Below, one piece after another: positions 35,782 to 46,168 of a stretch of 64,000 bases of DNA. Within the stretch, counting starts at the first letter, position 1, and each line of letters starts with the position of its first letter. The translations under genes and the position numbers were made by a program. Where the stretch lies: NCBI GenBank assembly GCA_026982335.1, contig JALSHH010000014.1:26352-90351 (forward strand), read 5' to 3'. This stretch comes from Phycisphaerales bacterium. Its GTDB lineage: Bacteria > Planctomycetota > Phycisphaerae > Phycisphaerales > UBA1924. The notes beneath the pieces are model-generated. The model was not told the DNA's origin. It saw only the letters and a program-made list of their open reading frames with translations, and made no database searches.

Positions 35782-36528
35782 ATGCCCGATTCCACCCAAA
35801 CCACCAAACGCACCCCGCCCAAGCGTGTCCTGCTCAAACTCAGTGGCGAATCCTTCTGCGCCCCCAACGGGTTCGGAATCGACACCAAAGAACTCGGAAT
35901 CATCGCCAACGAGGTCCTCGATGCGACCAAAGCCGGGGCCCAAATCGCCATCGTCGTCGGCGGGGGCAACATCATCCGAGGTGCCGATTTGGCCAAATCG
36001 GGTGATATCCACCAAGCGACGGCCGACTACATGGGCATGCTCGGTACCGTCATGAACGCGGCGGCCCTCAAAGAAAAACTCGACTCCATCGGCGTCGATT
36101 CCCGCGTCCTCTCGGCTTTGGATATCCGAGCAATCTCCGAACCCTTCATCCGCAACCGCGCCATCCGCCACCTCAACAAAGGGCGCGTCGTCATCCTTGC
36201 AGCTGGCACCGGCAACCCGTTCTGCACCACCGACACCTGTGCCGCCCTTCGGGCAACCGAGCTCGATTGCGATATCCTCCTCAAAGCCACCAAAGTCGAT
36301 GGCGTCTACTCCGCCGATCCCAACAAAGACCCCAACGCCACCCGTTACACAACCCTCACCTTCCACGAAGCCATCGAAAAAGAACTCGGCGTCATGGACA
36401 TGACCGCCCTGACCATGTGCAAAGAGCACAACATCCCAGTCCTCATCTTCGATTTTAAAACATTGGGCAATATCCGTCGAGTCATTGAGGGCAATGATAT
36501 TGGCACCTTGATGAGTACCAAACCCTGA
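35782..36528 (+). CDS. pyrH: Uridylate kinase (UMP kinase)
   Basis: Phosphorylates UMP to UDP with ATP; hexameric in bacteria. The 248-residue protein begins with a short lead then RVLLKLSGESF, followed by VVGGGNIIRG, the ADYMGMLGTVMNA helix, the region DTCAALRATELDCDILLKATKVDGVYSADP and MDMTA. The start is at MPDSTQ (35782), which has GGAG nearby and gives family length; the open frame extends 21 codons upstream. It is followed by frr, a classical pyrH-frr pair. Confidence 0.97.
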   Translation: MPDSTQTTKRTPPKRVLLKLSGESFCAPNGFGIDTKELGIIANEVLDATKAGAQIAIVVGGGNIIRGADLAKSGDIHQATADYMGMLGTVMNAAALKEKLDSIGVDSRVLSALDIRAISEPFIRNRAIRHLNKGRVVILAAGTGNPFCTTDTCAALRATELDCDILLKATKVDGVYSADPNKDPNATRYTTLTFHEAIEKELGVMDMTALTMCKEHNIPVLIFDFKTLGNIRRVIEGNDIGTLMSTKP

Positions 36529-36596
36529 ATTTATCCCTAAATTCTCAACTCGACGGATATGATTCGCCAAACGACGAATACATATGGAGGCATACG

Positions 36597-37169
36597 ATGA
36601 GCACCGATCCAGATACCATTCTTCTTGAAGCAGAAGAAGCAATGACCAAAGCAATTGACTACCTCACCGGCGAACTCTCCGGCATTCGTGCCGGGCGTGC
36701 ATCGCCCGCCATGGTCGAGTTTGTCAAAGTTGAATGCTATGGTTCAGAAACCGATCTCAAAAGCATTGCCGCCATCTCGATCCCCGAACCCACCCAGATC
36801 CTCATCAAGCCCTTCGACCCTTCCCTCGCCGGCGCGATCCGTCATGCCATCGAACTTGCAAACCTCGGTGTCAATCCCCAAGTTGAAGACAAACAGGTCC
36901 GGCTTTCATTGCCCATGCTCACCACTGAACGGCGCAAGCAACTCGTCGCCCAAGCCAAAAAAGTAGGTGAGGAACAAAAAATTGTCTTCCGTAACGCCCG
37001 TCGCGAAGCAAACAAACATGCCGATTCACTCGCCAAGCAAGATGGCACCCACTACTCCGAAGATGAAATCAAAATTCTCCACACGGAAATCCAAGACCTA
37101 CTCAAAAAATACGAAACCAAGGTCGACGAGATGATCGCCAAAAAGACCACTGAAATCACGACCGTCTGA
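36597..37169 (+). CDS. frr: Ribosome recycling factor
   Basis: Splits the ribosome after termination together with EF-G. The 190-residue protein contains ELSGIRAGRASPAMVE, the SIPEPTQILIKPFDPS and ERRKQLVAQAKKVGEEQKI segments, all typical of the long helical bundle. It lies 69 bp after pyrH on the same strand. An AATATGGAGG-like site (atatggaggcatacg) precedes the ATG. A strong inverted repeat lies shortly after the stop. Confidence 0.97.
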   Translation: MSTDPDTILLEAEEAMTKAIDYLTGELSGIRAGRASPAMVEFVKVECYGSETDLKSIAAISIPEPTQILIKPFDPSLAGAIRHAIELANLGVNPQVEDKQVRLSLPMLTTERRKQLVAQAKKVGEEQKIVFRNARREANKHADSLAKQDGTHYSEDEIKILHTEIQDLLKKYETKVDEMIAKKTTEITTV

Positions 37170-37186
37170 CCAACACAACAACAGAC

Positions 37187-37220
37187 ACACACAAGCCCGA
37201 CCATGGTCGGGCTTGTGTGT
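37187..37220. terminator. Perfect inverted repeat between convergent frr and sppA
   Basis: The two 17-base arms (37187-37203 and 37204-37220) are perfectly complementary with no spacer, ending in gcccgaccatggtcgggc at the centre; a folded RNA would lose a few central pairs to the loop. Neither side has a run of T, so it may be a bidirectional, weakly rho-independent terminator or a 3'-end stabiliser. Confidence 0.75.
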
Positions 37221-37248
37221 CGGTTATCCACATTCAAAGATATTGTGG

Positions 37249-39048
37249 CTACTTGATGTAAATCGCTCGAGGATTGACCAACAACACCTTCTCATCACGC
37301 AAAAGCAAAAGTGCATTAAGCGTGTCAACTACCGACAGATACCGCCGATCACCCAGCACAGATCGCAGCATCACTTCGAGCTGCGATGTTCCAATCAAAG
37401 TTGATGGCGATTCAATAAATTGACCGAATGACTCAAGCAGCATATCCTCGAAACTTGGTGGCTTGGGATAGTGAATCACATCAAAATCACCGAGTTCAAT
37501 CTCGGCTGCCAACGCATTGATCGCATCATCAAGCCCACCAACTTCGTCGGCCATTTTGAGTTCTACCGCATCCAATCCAATGAATAATCGTCCCTCCGCC
37601 GTTTCATCAAGGTCAATCCCATCACGACCTGCTTCAATGCGTGAGATGAACAAATCATAAGTCTCTTCCATCTCCTCACGCATGATCCTGAGCTGATTGA
37701 CATCCCAAGGCTTCGACGCCGAAAACAAATCACTCATCGGACCACGCGATCGTTCAACGATATTGATCTTCGCTTTTTCATATAATTCGCCCATCGTATA
37801 CTTGCCACCAATCACGCCGATCGACCCAACAATACTCGACGGATTCACAAACACCTTGTCGCCAGCGGAGAGCACATAGTACCCACCCGACGCAGCCATA
37901 TTCCCAACACTCACCCAGACCGGCTTTTCGGATTTGAGCCGTTCGATCCCCTGCCACATCACTTCCGAAGCAATCGCTGACCCACCCGGCGAGTTCACAC
38001 GCACGATCACGCCTTCGATCATCTCTTCTTTGAGAATCGCCTCAATCGCATTGCGAATAGTACGCGACCCGACCGATGAGCCGCCCCCGAACATCCCACC
38101 AGCACTTGAGTCCCCATCGATGATGGTGCCCTCGATATGCAGCACCGCGATGGTCGGATGATCAATGTGAACAGGTGCAGATTCGGCCATGAATGCGCCA
38201 AAAACTGCCAAAGGTGAAGAGAAATCCACGCCTCCCTCAGCAACCGCATAAGGATCCGACACCCAATTAATCTCGGCATCGTACACCTCGCCCAAATGCG
38301 TCTTGAGCCGGGGCAAGTCCACCACCGCATCAATAATGCCCGCTTCAATCGCTTCATCTCCCGATGCTGCCCAGACAACCTTCATCGCTTCATCGAGTTC
38401 ACGATCATTCAGATCACGCCCTTCCATGATGATGCTTCGGATGTTGCCGTACATTCCATCGAGCAACCCAGAGATATTCTGATCCCATTGTGGCGAAGGT
38501 GCCGTCCGTGTCATGGTCTCGTTGGCACCCTTAAAATCACCCACCTGCACAAGCTGCGCCTGCACACCAACCCACGAAAGTGTATCGGCAAGGTACATCT
38601 CTTCCATATGCAACCCTGGAAACGAAACATGCCCTCCCATTTGCAGGATAATTTCATCAGCAAAAGATGCCAACAGCAGATCACTTGTGTTGTACCCTTC
38701 CGCAAAAACATGCACCTGCTTGCCCGTTTCACGATAGCGTTCGATCGCTTGCCCGATTTCCTCCACCTGAGTGACACCAAGCGCGGAATCTTTCAATCGA
38801 ATCACCAACCCAGAAAACTCTTTGTCATAAGCAAGCGTGTCGATGGTGTTGACCATCCCCAAGAGTGTCTCAGAACCATCGCCGAGCCAAGTGAACCCGG
38901 TCTCGGCCTCGGCGGGTGTACCTGAAATTTCAATCACCGCCAAGTTCACATCGTCCGCAGAAGATGCAACCGAAGTCAATCCCACATTCGCCAGTAAAAT
39001 GCCGACCATGCCTGTTTGGTGTATGCACGAAAGCTTATGAGCAACCAT
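37249..39048 (-). CDS. sppA: SppA-type signal peptide peptidase (S49), exported
   Basis: A 599-residue tandem-domain S49 peptidase. The general-base lysine is Lys173 in QVGDFKGANETM of the first half, and the nucleophile is Ser387 in GNMAASGGYYVLSAGDK of the second half, the same split active site as in Escherichia coli SppA. The start is set at 39048 (MVAHK) by a GGAG six bases upstream; an in-frame ATG at 39060 is possible. The N-terminus reads as a signal peptide (ending SVASSADD). It would cleave remnant signal peptides or other membrane peptides. It is followed by a convergent frr/pyrH pair with a perfect inverted repeat between. Confidence 0.92.
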   Translation of the reverse strand: MVAHKLSCIHQTGMVGILLANVGLTSVASSADDVNLAVIEISGTPAEAETGFTWLGDGSETLLGMVNTIDTLAYDKEFSGLVIRLKDSALGVTQVEEIGQAIERYRETGKQVHVFAEGYNTSDLLLASFADEIILQMGGHVSFPGLHMEEMYLADTLSWVGVQAQLVQVGDFKGANETMTRTAPSPQWDQNISGLLDGMYGNIRSIIMEGRDLNDRELDEAMKVVWAASGDEAIEAGIIDAVVDLPRLKTHLGEVYDAEINWVSDPYAVAEGGVDFSSPLAVFGAFMAESAPVHIDHPTIAVLHIEGTIIDGDSSAGGMFGGGSSVGSRTIRNAIEAILKEEMIEGVIVRVNSPGGSAIASEVMWQGIERLKSEKPVWVSVGNMAASGGYYVLSAGDKVFVNPSSIVGSIGVIGGKYTMGELYEKAKINIVERSRGPMSDLFSASKPWDVNQLRIMREEMEETYDLFISRIEAGRDGIDLDETAEGRLFIGLDAVELKMADEVGGLDDAINALAAEIELGDFDVIHYPKPPSFEDMLLESFGQFIESPSTLIGTSQLEVMLRSVLGDRRYLSVVDTLNALLLLRDEKVLLVNPRAIYIK

Positions 39049-39122
39049 GATATTCTCCATATCCACGACAATTCGTATTTCGATACCCGATACGAGTATA
39101 TCGGCAGACTGGTTTGATCGTT

Positions 39123-40091
39123 TCACTTTTGAGTGGTTCGCTTCGATTTCTCTCGATTGGTCTCAAAAATATCACTCAGCCCAACCCCAGGGCGAACGAG
39201 AATCGGATACAGCCGAAGGGTATCAATGCAAATATTGACCAGCCCTACACTAAAAAGCACCGATCCCAGCGCGATCACCACCACCGAAATAATCGAAAGC
39301 ACATCCTCAAACCCAAAGGCAACGAAAGTGCTTACAATATGAATCAGATCACCAATCGCAGCAATCCCCAAAGATGCCAAAACCGCCATGAGCGATTGAC
39401 GATCAACCCGACCAGTCCGCACCACCACAGACCGCACCGCCAATCCCAACGCCTGCGGACGCAGCCCCCACATAATCCCCGCAACGCACACGAATAACAT
39501 CACCCGCAAAATTGATCGGCTCAAACTTGACTCCCCAGGATCAAGCAAAGGCGAAGGTGCCATCAAATCATACCGAAGATAAATTGTACTATAAATCAAG
39601 ATCAACGGTGCATAAAGCGACACACCCAGCGCCGAACGGATCACCTCAAGCCGAGGCACTCGCCGGTGCGGGCGAATCATCGTCGCCGAACCAAGCATCG
39701 ACACCACCAACCCTCCAATGCCAACCCAAGGCACCAAAGGCGATGACCACGCAATGCCAAACATATCGTTGAATACCTCCGAACCACGAAGCACCCAAAC
39801 CATCAAAACCGCAATAATCGCACCAAAGCTCCATGCATTGAGCCCCAAAGCAACCAAACGAGGAGCACCCAAAGGCACCAGCTCGTCCGCGTGTGGGTCA
39901 ACAATCCCCAAAATCGTCGCCCGAATCGGTACACCACATTCGGAACAGTTCGAACGAATAGAGAGCCCACGCAAATTGTATCCACAGTTGATACAATACA
40001 ACTCGCCAGTGAGTTGGCGTGCGATCGTCAACCCATCATCTGATGGGGCAACTCGGGTATCCTTCTCATCATCTTGGGCTGGTTGATCCAT
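39123..40091 (-). CDS. Zinc-ribbon membrane protein (CGYNLRGL type)
   Basis: A 322-residue protein. Residues 33-52 form a zinc ribbon: C33xxC36 in YCINCGYNLRGL and C49xxC52 in NCSECGVPI. Beyond it come about seven hydrophobic helices, including LNAWSFGAIIAVLMVWVLRG, SLYAPLILIYSTIYLRY and IISVVVIALGSVLFSVGLVNI. The ribbon with multiple membrane helices is frequent in planctomycete genomes, where function is unknown. It is the first gene before sppA on the same strand (75 bp), so co-transcription with sppA is likely. Confidence 0.8.
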   Translation of the reverse strand: MDQPAQDDEKDTRVAPSDDGLTIARQLTGELYCINCGYNLRGLSIRSNCSECGVPIRATILGIVDPHADELVPLGAPRLVALGLNAWSFGAIIAVLMVWVLRGSEVFNDMFGIAWSSPLVPWVGIGGLVVSMLGSATMIRPHRRVPRLEVIRSALGVSLYAPLILIYSTIYLRYDLMAPSPLLDPGESSLSRSILRVMLFVCVAGIMWGLRPQALGLAVRSVVVRTGRVDRQSLMAVLASLGIAAIGDLIHIVSTFVAFGFEDVLSIISVVVIALGSVLFSVGLVNICIDTLRLYPILVRPGVGLSDIFETNREKSKRTTQK

Positions 40092-40246
40092 ATCGTCGTC
40101 CCGAGACCTAGAAACGAAGAAACATCAGCATACCACATGGAACCACTCGACACATCATCAGAATGACTCTTTGACCGGTTCGATGCCATAGACTGATGAG
40201 CCATACAATATGCAGCAAGATTGGTAAGAAATCCGAGCACCCACGA

Positions 40247-41188
40247 ATGAATACACAAAGCAACGAACAGATCAACACGCTGCGCACCCAAATCGCCAAA
40301 GTATTTCTTGGCGACTCCCCCGCAATCGATTGGATCATCTGCTGCCTGCTCGCCCGTGGACATGTCCTGCTCGAAGATGTTCCGGGTGTCGGCAAGACCC
40401 TCTTGGCATCAACACTTGCCCGATCCATCGACTGCCCATTCACCCGCGTCCAGCTCACCCCCGATATGCTCCCAGCGGATCTCTTGGGTGTGTCGATCTT
40501 CTCACGCGATGGTGCAGAGCTCAAATTTCAGCCCGGCCCGATCTTCACCAACATCCTCCTCGCTGACGAAATCAACCGAACAACTCCACGAACACAATCC
40601 GCCCTGCTTGAAGCGATGAGCGACGCCCAAGTCTCGATCGACGGCATCACCCATCCACTCAACAAACCATTCATGGTCGTCGCCACCCAAAATCCCGCCG
40701 AGTTTGAAGGCACCTATCCACTTCCCGAAAATCAACTCGACCGATTCCTCATGCGGATCAGCTTGGGATATCCCAACGCCGATGCCGAAATCCAACTCCT
40801 CGATCTCCGCCCGGCATCGACCGTCCTCGAACACATCACCCCTGTAATTCACAGCAACGATGTCATCGAGATGCAGAAACAGGTCGATGCGATTCATCTG
40901 AGCGAGCCAATCCGCAAATACATCGTCGAGATCGCCCGTGCCTCGCGCGAATCCGATGAAACACAGGTTGGACTTTCGCCTCGTGGTTCGCTCGCCCTTG
41001 CCCAAGCAGCACGCGCATGGGCGTGGATGGATGGGCGAGCCTTCGTCGAGCCAGATGACATCCAAGCCATGCTTGTCCCTGTTTGTGCCCATCGGATCAT
41101 GATCGACGGGGCCGCCACTGGGGCCCACTGGCTCTTGGCTGCCGAGCTCATCGAGTCCATCGCCCGACTCATCCCAAGCCCGGCCTAG
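40247..41188 (+). CDS. MoxR-family AAA+ ATPase
   Basis: A 313-residue AAA+ protein. Walker A is EDVPGVGKTLLA and Walker B is ILLADEINRTTPRTQSALLEAM; sensor 1 lies in FMVVATQNPAEFEGTYPLPENQLDRFLM and the lid contains GLSPRGSLALAQAARAWAWMDGR. MoxR ATPases usually work with vWA and DUF58 proteins in maturation of metallo- or envelope enzymes. Here no DUF58 gene follows. The nearest vWA gene lies about 5 kb away (34539-35558). The start is placed at MNTQSN; the frame runs 17 codons further. The last 20 bases overlap the convergent oxidoreductase gene. Confidence 0.92.
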   Translation: MNTQSNEQINTLRTQIAKVFLGDSPAIDWIICCLLARGHVLLEDVPGVGKTLLASTLARSIDCPFTRVQLTPDMLPADLLGVSIFSRDGAELKFQPGPIFTNILLADEINRTTPRTQSALLEAMSDAQVSIDGITHPLNKPFMVVATQNPAEFEGTYPLPENQLDRFLMRISLGYPNADAEIQLLDLRPASTVLEHITPVIHSNDVIEMQKQVDAIHLSEPIRKYIVEIARASRESDETQVGLSPRGSLALAQAARAWAWMDGRAFVEPDDIQAMLVPVCAHRIMIDGAATGAHWLLAAELIESIARLIPSPA

Positions 41189-44117
41189 CCATCGAATCAT
41201 CGAGCAACCATGCCAACGCCTCAATCGGATGCACCGTTGCGCACCCTGTACCATCGAGAATCTGGTGCCGACACGATGTTCCCGGCACGATGATGATATC
41301 CGAAGCTGATATCGATCGAACTGCAGGAAAAAGGCGCTGTTCACCGATCTTCATCGACAGCGCATACCGATGAGCTGCGTATCCAAACGACCCCGCCATC
41401 CCACAGCAACCCGTTTCCAATACTTCAACCTGCCCCGGATAAAGCCGATCGAAGATCGCAGACGAACTCTCATCCCCCCATAATACCTTTTGGTGACAAT
41501 GCCCATGAAACACGATTCGTCCGGAAAAATCTCGGAATCGTGGGCGAATTGGGTGCTGATCCCACAATGCCTCGATGAATGCTTCGGGCAGGGCAGCTTT
41601 GGCTTTGAACCGGTTGATGAGCTTGAGATCACGATCAATCTTGAGGTCGACCCAATCGTCAGCCACCGCGGACAGACACGAAGGCTCGGGAATCACCATC
41701 GCCTTGATCGTGTCATCTTTGATCAGGTGTACGAGCTGATCGAGCGTGCGCTGGGCGCCTTTGATTGCGTGGTCGAGATGCCCCGATGAGATCGCGGCGC
41801 GTCCACAGTCGGAAATGGTTTCGATCCCAACCGCGTAACCGAAGGCTTCGAGTACGCGACACGCTTTGTGCGCAATTTGTGGGTCATTGTGCGTGGTAAA
41901 AGTATCGCTGAGCACCACAACTTTGGGTTTGGTTCCATGAGGAACTTCTCGGCGTTTGATCGGGCTGCGCATCTTGGGTAATGATCGATCGGGGTGGATG
42001 CTCAGCGCATGATTGATCACCGATCGAAATGGACTCGATGCGTTGAGCGTGTTGGTCAGCCAAGGCACGACCGAACCCATCCGATTAATCGCATGAATAT
42101 TGGACATGATCCGGATCGGCATCGGAACACGACCGGATTGGCGATACCCTTGGGCAAGATATTCCGATTTGAGCTTGGCGATATCGACTGAACTGGGGCA
42201 TTCAGACTTGCACCCCTTACAGCTCAGACATAAATCAAGTGTCTCTCTCGTCGCTGAATCAGTGAAGGATGCCTGATTCGTATGGCCCAAATCAACCTGC
42301 CCCGTAATCGCCAACCGAAGCGCATTGCCTCGCCCGCGTGTCGAGTGGCGTTCATCGAGGGTTGCTTGATACGACGGACACATCACGCCGCCGTGCTTGC
42401 GTCGGCACACACCCGCCCCGTTGCAAAGCTCAACCGCGTGTTCGAATCCATGCTCGGGTTCGTACCGGTAGTAGGTATCGACCTCGGGCACGCGGATGAT
42501 TTCCCCATCGGGTTTGATCCGTGTATGTTCGCTGATGGATTCGATCGGCATCGGCTCGACGATATTGCCCGGATTCATCAGGTTGTCAGGATCAAAAATC
42601 GCCTTGATTTCACGGAAGGCATTGAGCAACTCGAAGCCGAAGAATGATTCGATGAATGGGCCTCGCGCTCGTCCGTCGCCGTGCTCTCCCGAAGGCACGC
42701 CCCCGAGTTTTTGGGCAAGGGCAGCGACCTTGCGTGCGATCCGGTGCATCGCCTGCTCGTCTTTGGGATCACGCAGATCCAAAAGCGGGCGAACATGCAA
42801 TACCCCCACCGACGCATGCGCATAATACGACGCAATCGTCCCTTCCTGCTCGACGATCTCACGGAACCGACGAACGAACTCGTCGAGGTGCTCGACGGGG
42901 ACGGCGTTATCTTCGACAAACCCCAAAGGCTTGCGGTTGCCTTGAATCGCATGAAGCAAGGGTTCGCCAGCTTTTCGTAGTTTCCACGCGTCGTCCATCT
43001 CAATCGGATCGGTACTCATCGTCATCGAAGCATCGGGCATGATTCGTTTGAGGGCATCAAATGAAGCATTGACCGAGTCTTTATCACCGCCAAAGAACTC
43101 GACAAAGAGCACCGCCTTGGCATTCGAGTCGGGTAAGAAATCGACATACCGAGCGCATTGGGTGTTGTCTCGGGCCAGATCCATGATGAGCTCATCGAGC
43201 AATTCGACCCCCGCTGGCCCGATCGCAAGGATCGGTTCAACCGCACCAATCGCCTCGTCGAGATCATCAAAGCCAATCACGGCAAGCCCTTTGTATGTGG
43301 GAATCGGATGAAGTTGGAGCGTCGCGCCCAGTGTCATCGCCAGCGTGCCCTCTGAGCCGCACAAAAGCGGGGCGAGATTGATCTGATCCGGGTCCCAGTT
43401 GCACGCTTCGAGTTGATCAAGGATCACATCGAGCTGGTACCCACTCGATCGACGCATGGTTTTGGGGAAACGGTCGCGGATGAGTTGGGCATGACGCCGA
43501 ATCACATCCACCACCGCGAGCGTGATCGAGCGGGCAGCCGAATCACGCGAGGCAGCCCCGTGATCGAACCGAATTCGGGTGCCATCGGCAAGGCAGGCGT
43601 CAATGGCGAGGACATTCTCCGAGGTGCGCCCATAGAGTACCGAATGCACCCCGGCAGCGTTGTTGCCGATGCACCCGCCGATGTTCGCCTGGCGAGCGGT
43701 TGATGGGTCGGGTGCGAAGAACAGCCCATGCGCTTCAATCTGGTCATTGAGATCGTCAATGGTGAGCCCAGGCTCGACAGAGCATCGGCGGGTATTGATC
43801 TCCAGCGAGCACAGTCCATGGCAGTTCGGCGAAAGATCAATCACCAGTGCCCGGCTCACACATTGTCCCGCCAGGCTCGTTCCCCCGCCTCTGGGCAGCA
43901 CCCAAATCCCAAATCGTGTGCAAAGCTTGAGAATTTCAGGAATCTGCTCGATCCCCTTGGGAATGACCACACCGATCGGGGCCACTTGATAGATCGACGC
44001 ATCGGTCCCGTACAACCCAAGTGTATGCGCATCGGCCAAGACCTCGAGTCCGCACCGGCTCTGGACTTCCTGAATAAACCGGTCATCGAGTTGGGGGCTG
44101 TTCATCGAGCTCATCAT
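41169..44117 (-). CDS. FAD-binding oxidase / Fe-S oxidoreductase fusion (YdiJ-like D-2-hydroxyacid dehydrogenase)
   Basis: A 982-residue fusion. The N-terminal half is a PCMH-type FAD domain (IWVLPRGGGTSLAGQCVS, ARQANIGGCIGNNAAGVHS) with the FAD-linked oxidase C-terminal domain. The C-terminal half has two cysteine clusters for 4Fe-4S centres: ELCNGAGVCRRKHGGVMCPS and CLSCKGCKSECPSSVD, and then a CCG domain (ETGCCGMAGSFGY). This is the layout of YdiJ/GlcD-GlcF-type enzymes that oxidise D-2-hydroxyglutarate, D-lactate or glycolate and pass electrons to quinone. Three ATGs (44117, 44114, 44105) are close together and the choice is uncertain. Confidence 0.9.
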   Translation of the reverse strand: MMSSMNSPQLDDRFIQEVQSRCGLEVLADAHTLGLYGTDASIYQVAPIGVVIPKGIEQIPEILKLCTRFGIWVLPRGGGTSLAGQCVSRALVIDLSPNCHGLCSLEINTRRCSVEPGLTIDDLNDQIEAHGLFFAPDPSTARQANIGGCIGNNAAGVHSVLYGRTSENVLAIDACLADGTRIRFDHGAASRDSAARSITLAVVDVIRRHAQLIRDRFPKTMRRSSGYQLDVILDQLEACNWDPDQINLAPLLCGSEGTLAMTLGATLQLHPIPTYKGLAVIGFDDLDEAIGAVEPILAIGPAGVELLDELIMDLARDNTQCARYVDFLPDSNAKAVLFVEFFGGDKDSVNASFDALKRIMPDASMTMSTDPIEMDDAWKLRKAGEPLLHAIQGNRKPLGFVEDNAVPVEHLDEFVRRFREIVEQEGTIASYYAHASVGVLHVRPLLDLRDPKDEQAMHRIARKVAALAQKLGGVPSGEHGDGRARGPFIESFFGFELLNAFREIKAIFDPDNLMNPGNIVEPMPIESISEHTRIKPDGEIIRVPEVDTYYRYEPEHGFEHAVELCNGAGVCRRKHGGVMCPSYQATLDERHSTRGRGNALRLAITGQVDLGHTNQASFTDSATRETLDLCLSCKGCKSECPSSVDIAKLKSEYLAQGYRQSGRVPMPIRIMSNIHAINRMGSVVPWLTNTLNASSPFRSVINHALSIHPDRSLPKMRSPIKRREVPHGTKPKVVVLSDTFTTHNDPQIAHKACRVLEAFGYAVGIETISDCGRAAISSGHLDHAIKGAQRTLDQLVHLIKDDTIKAMVIPEPSCLSAVADDWVDLKIDRDLKLINRFKAKAALPEAFIEALWDQHPIRPRFRDFSGRIVFHGHCHQKVLWGDESSSAIFDRLYPGQVEVLETGCCGMAGSFGYAAHRYALSMKIGEQRLFPAVRSISASDIIIVPGTSCRHQILDGTGCATVHPIEALAWLLDDSMARPGLG

Positions 44118-44165
44118 GAGGCACACCCTATCCGATCGGAAGGGCATTGTGCGAAATCATATTCA

Positions 44166-44195
44166 TAAAAAAACCCACAGCGGAAAGCCATGGGC
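44166..44195 (-). terminator. Rho-independent terminator of the pilin-like gene
   Basis: On the minus strand the arms cccatggc and gctgtggg form an eight-pair stem (including G-T pairs) around a five-base loop and are followed by seven Ts (44167-44173). It lies about 40 bases past the stop of the gene at 44238-45308. Confidence 0.85.
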
Positions 44196-44237
44196 TTTTG
44201 AAAAGCGAAAGGTTTTCAAGTACTTCCCAATCGAATA

Positions 44238-45308
<1,071 letters not shown>

Positions 45309-45659
45309 TTCCTTGACTCCTTCGTCAAAACCGATGCAGCAACAGACTGATCGGTGGTTGCCTCAAGCGACAGGTATACCCTGACGCACACATCGCCCGC
45401 ACATTCGCCCGGCGGACACAAAGGCCGAGTTGTCGGCATGTGTGATTCGGCAGAATCAAGGAAAAGGGGTGCACCCAAACGGGGACCCAATAAGGACGCA
45501 TATTTCGTCTGAGCCGATTCACAAATACCATTGGGCACCAAAGGCACCCACTTGCATCGCAAGCATATCATCACCATATTCGGACTGCAACCCGATCTGT
45601 TCCATTTCTGCACCGCGGACATCAAAAAATGCCCCATTTTACCAAAGAATAGGCCCCCA
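45309..45659. other. Intergenic region between divergent pilin-like and ridA genes
   Basis: 351 bp with no convincing gene. An open minus-strand frame crosses it and ends as ATGA with the pilin-like start; from an ATG at 45622 it would give 105 residues, with CxxC-type cysteine pairs, but its 5' part is of average composition and it has no clear ribosome binding site. I treat it as unproven. Both promoters should be here; I cannot assign -35/-10 boxes with confidence. Confidence 0.4.
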
Positions 45660-46130
45660 ATGACCAACCTGAACCCGAACGAATCGCTCAAGCGCCTCAA
45701 CATCACCCTCCCCGACGCCCCCAAGCCCGTCGCGTCCTATGTCCCGACCCGCCAAAGCGGAAACCTTGTGTATATCTCCGGCCAAATCCCGATGATCAAC
45801 GGCTCATTGATGGCGACGGGCAGCGTCCCCTCTCAGATCACTCCCGAACAGGCCGTTGAGTGCGCCAAGCAATGCACACTCAACGGCCTAGCCAACTTGC
45901 AGAATCATCTCGGCGATCTAACCCGGGTCACCAAAATCATCAAGGTCGGGGTCTTTGTCGCTTCTGATCCCGGGTTTGGATCGCAGCCTCAGATCGCCAA
46001 TGGGTGTTCGGGTCTGCTCGTCGAAATCTTCGGCGAATCGGTCGGCCAACATGCACGGGCAGCGGTTGGTGTCTCGGCCTTACCGCTCAATGTACCCGTC
46101 GAAATTGAGTTCATCTTTGAGGTTGAGTAA
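45660..46130 (+). CDS. RidA-family (YjgF/YER057c/UK114) protein
   Basis: A 156-residue protein of the YjgH-like branch of RidA. It has the family features PVASYVPTRQSGNLVYISGQIP near the N-terminus, the AVECAKQCTLNGLANLQ helix and SVGQHARAAVGVSALPLNVPVEIEFIFEVE at the C-terminus, where the conserved arginine (in HARAAVG) binds substrate carboxylate. RidA proteins deaminate reactive enamine/imine intermediates of amino acid metabolism. The start is at 45660. A hairpin lies 10 bases after the stop. Confidence 0.92.
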   Translation: MTNLNPNESLKRLNITLPDAPKPVASYVPTRQSGNLVYISGQIPMINGSLMATGSVPSQITPEQAVECAKQCTLNGLANLQNHLGDLTRVTKIIKVGVFVASDPGFGSQPQIANGCSGLLVEIFGESVGQHARAAVGVSALPLNVPVEIEFIFEVE

Positions 46131-46140
46131 TCGCATGAGA

Positions 46141-46164
46141 AACCACACCGACGGGTGTGGTTTG
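46141..46164. terminator. Hairpin between convergent ridA and aldolase genes
   Basis: Ten-base arms aaaccacacc (46141-46150) and ggtgtggttt (46155-46164) are perfectly complementary around a GACG loop. The A-run of one arm gives a U-rich end in each direction, so it can serve both convergent transcripts. Confidence 0.8.
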
Positions 46165-46168
46165 CGAT

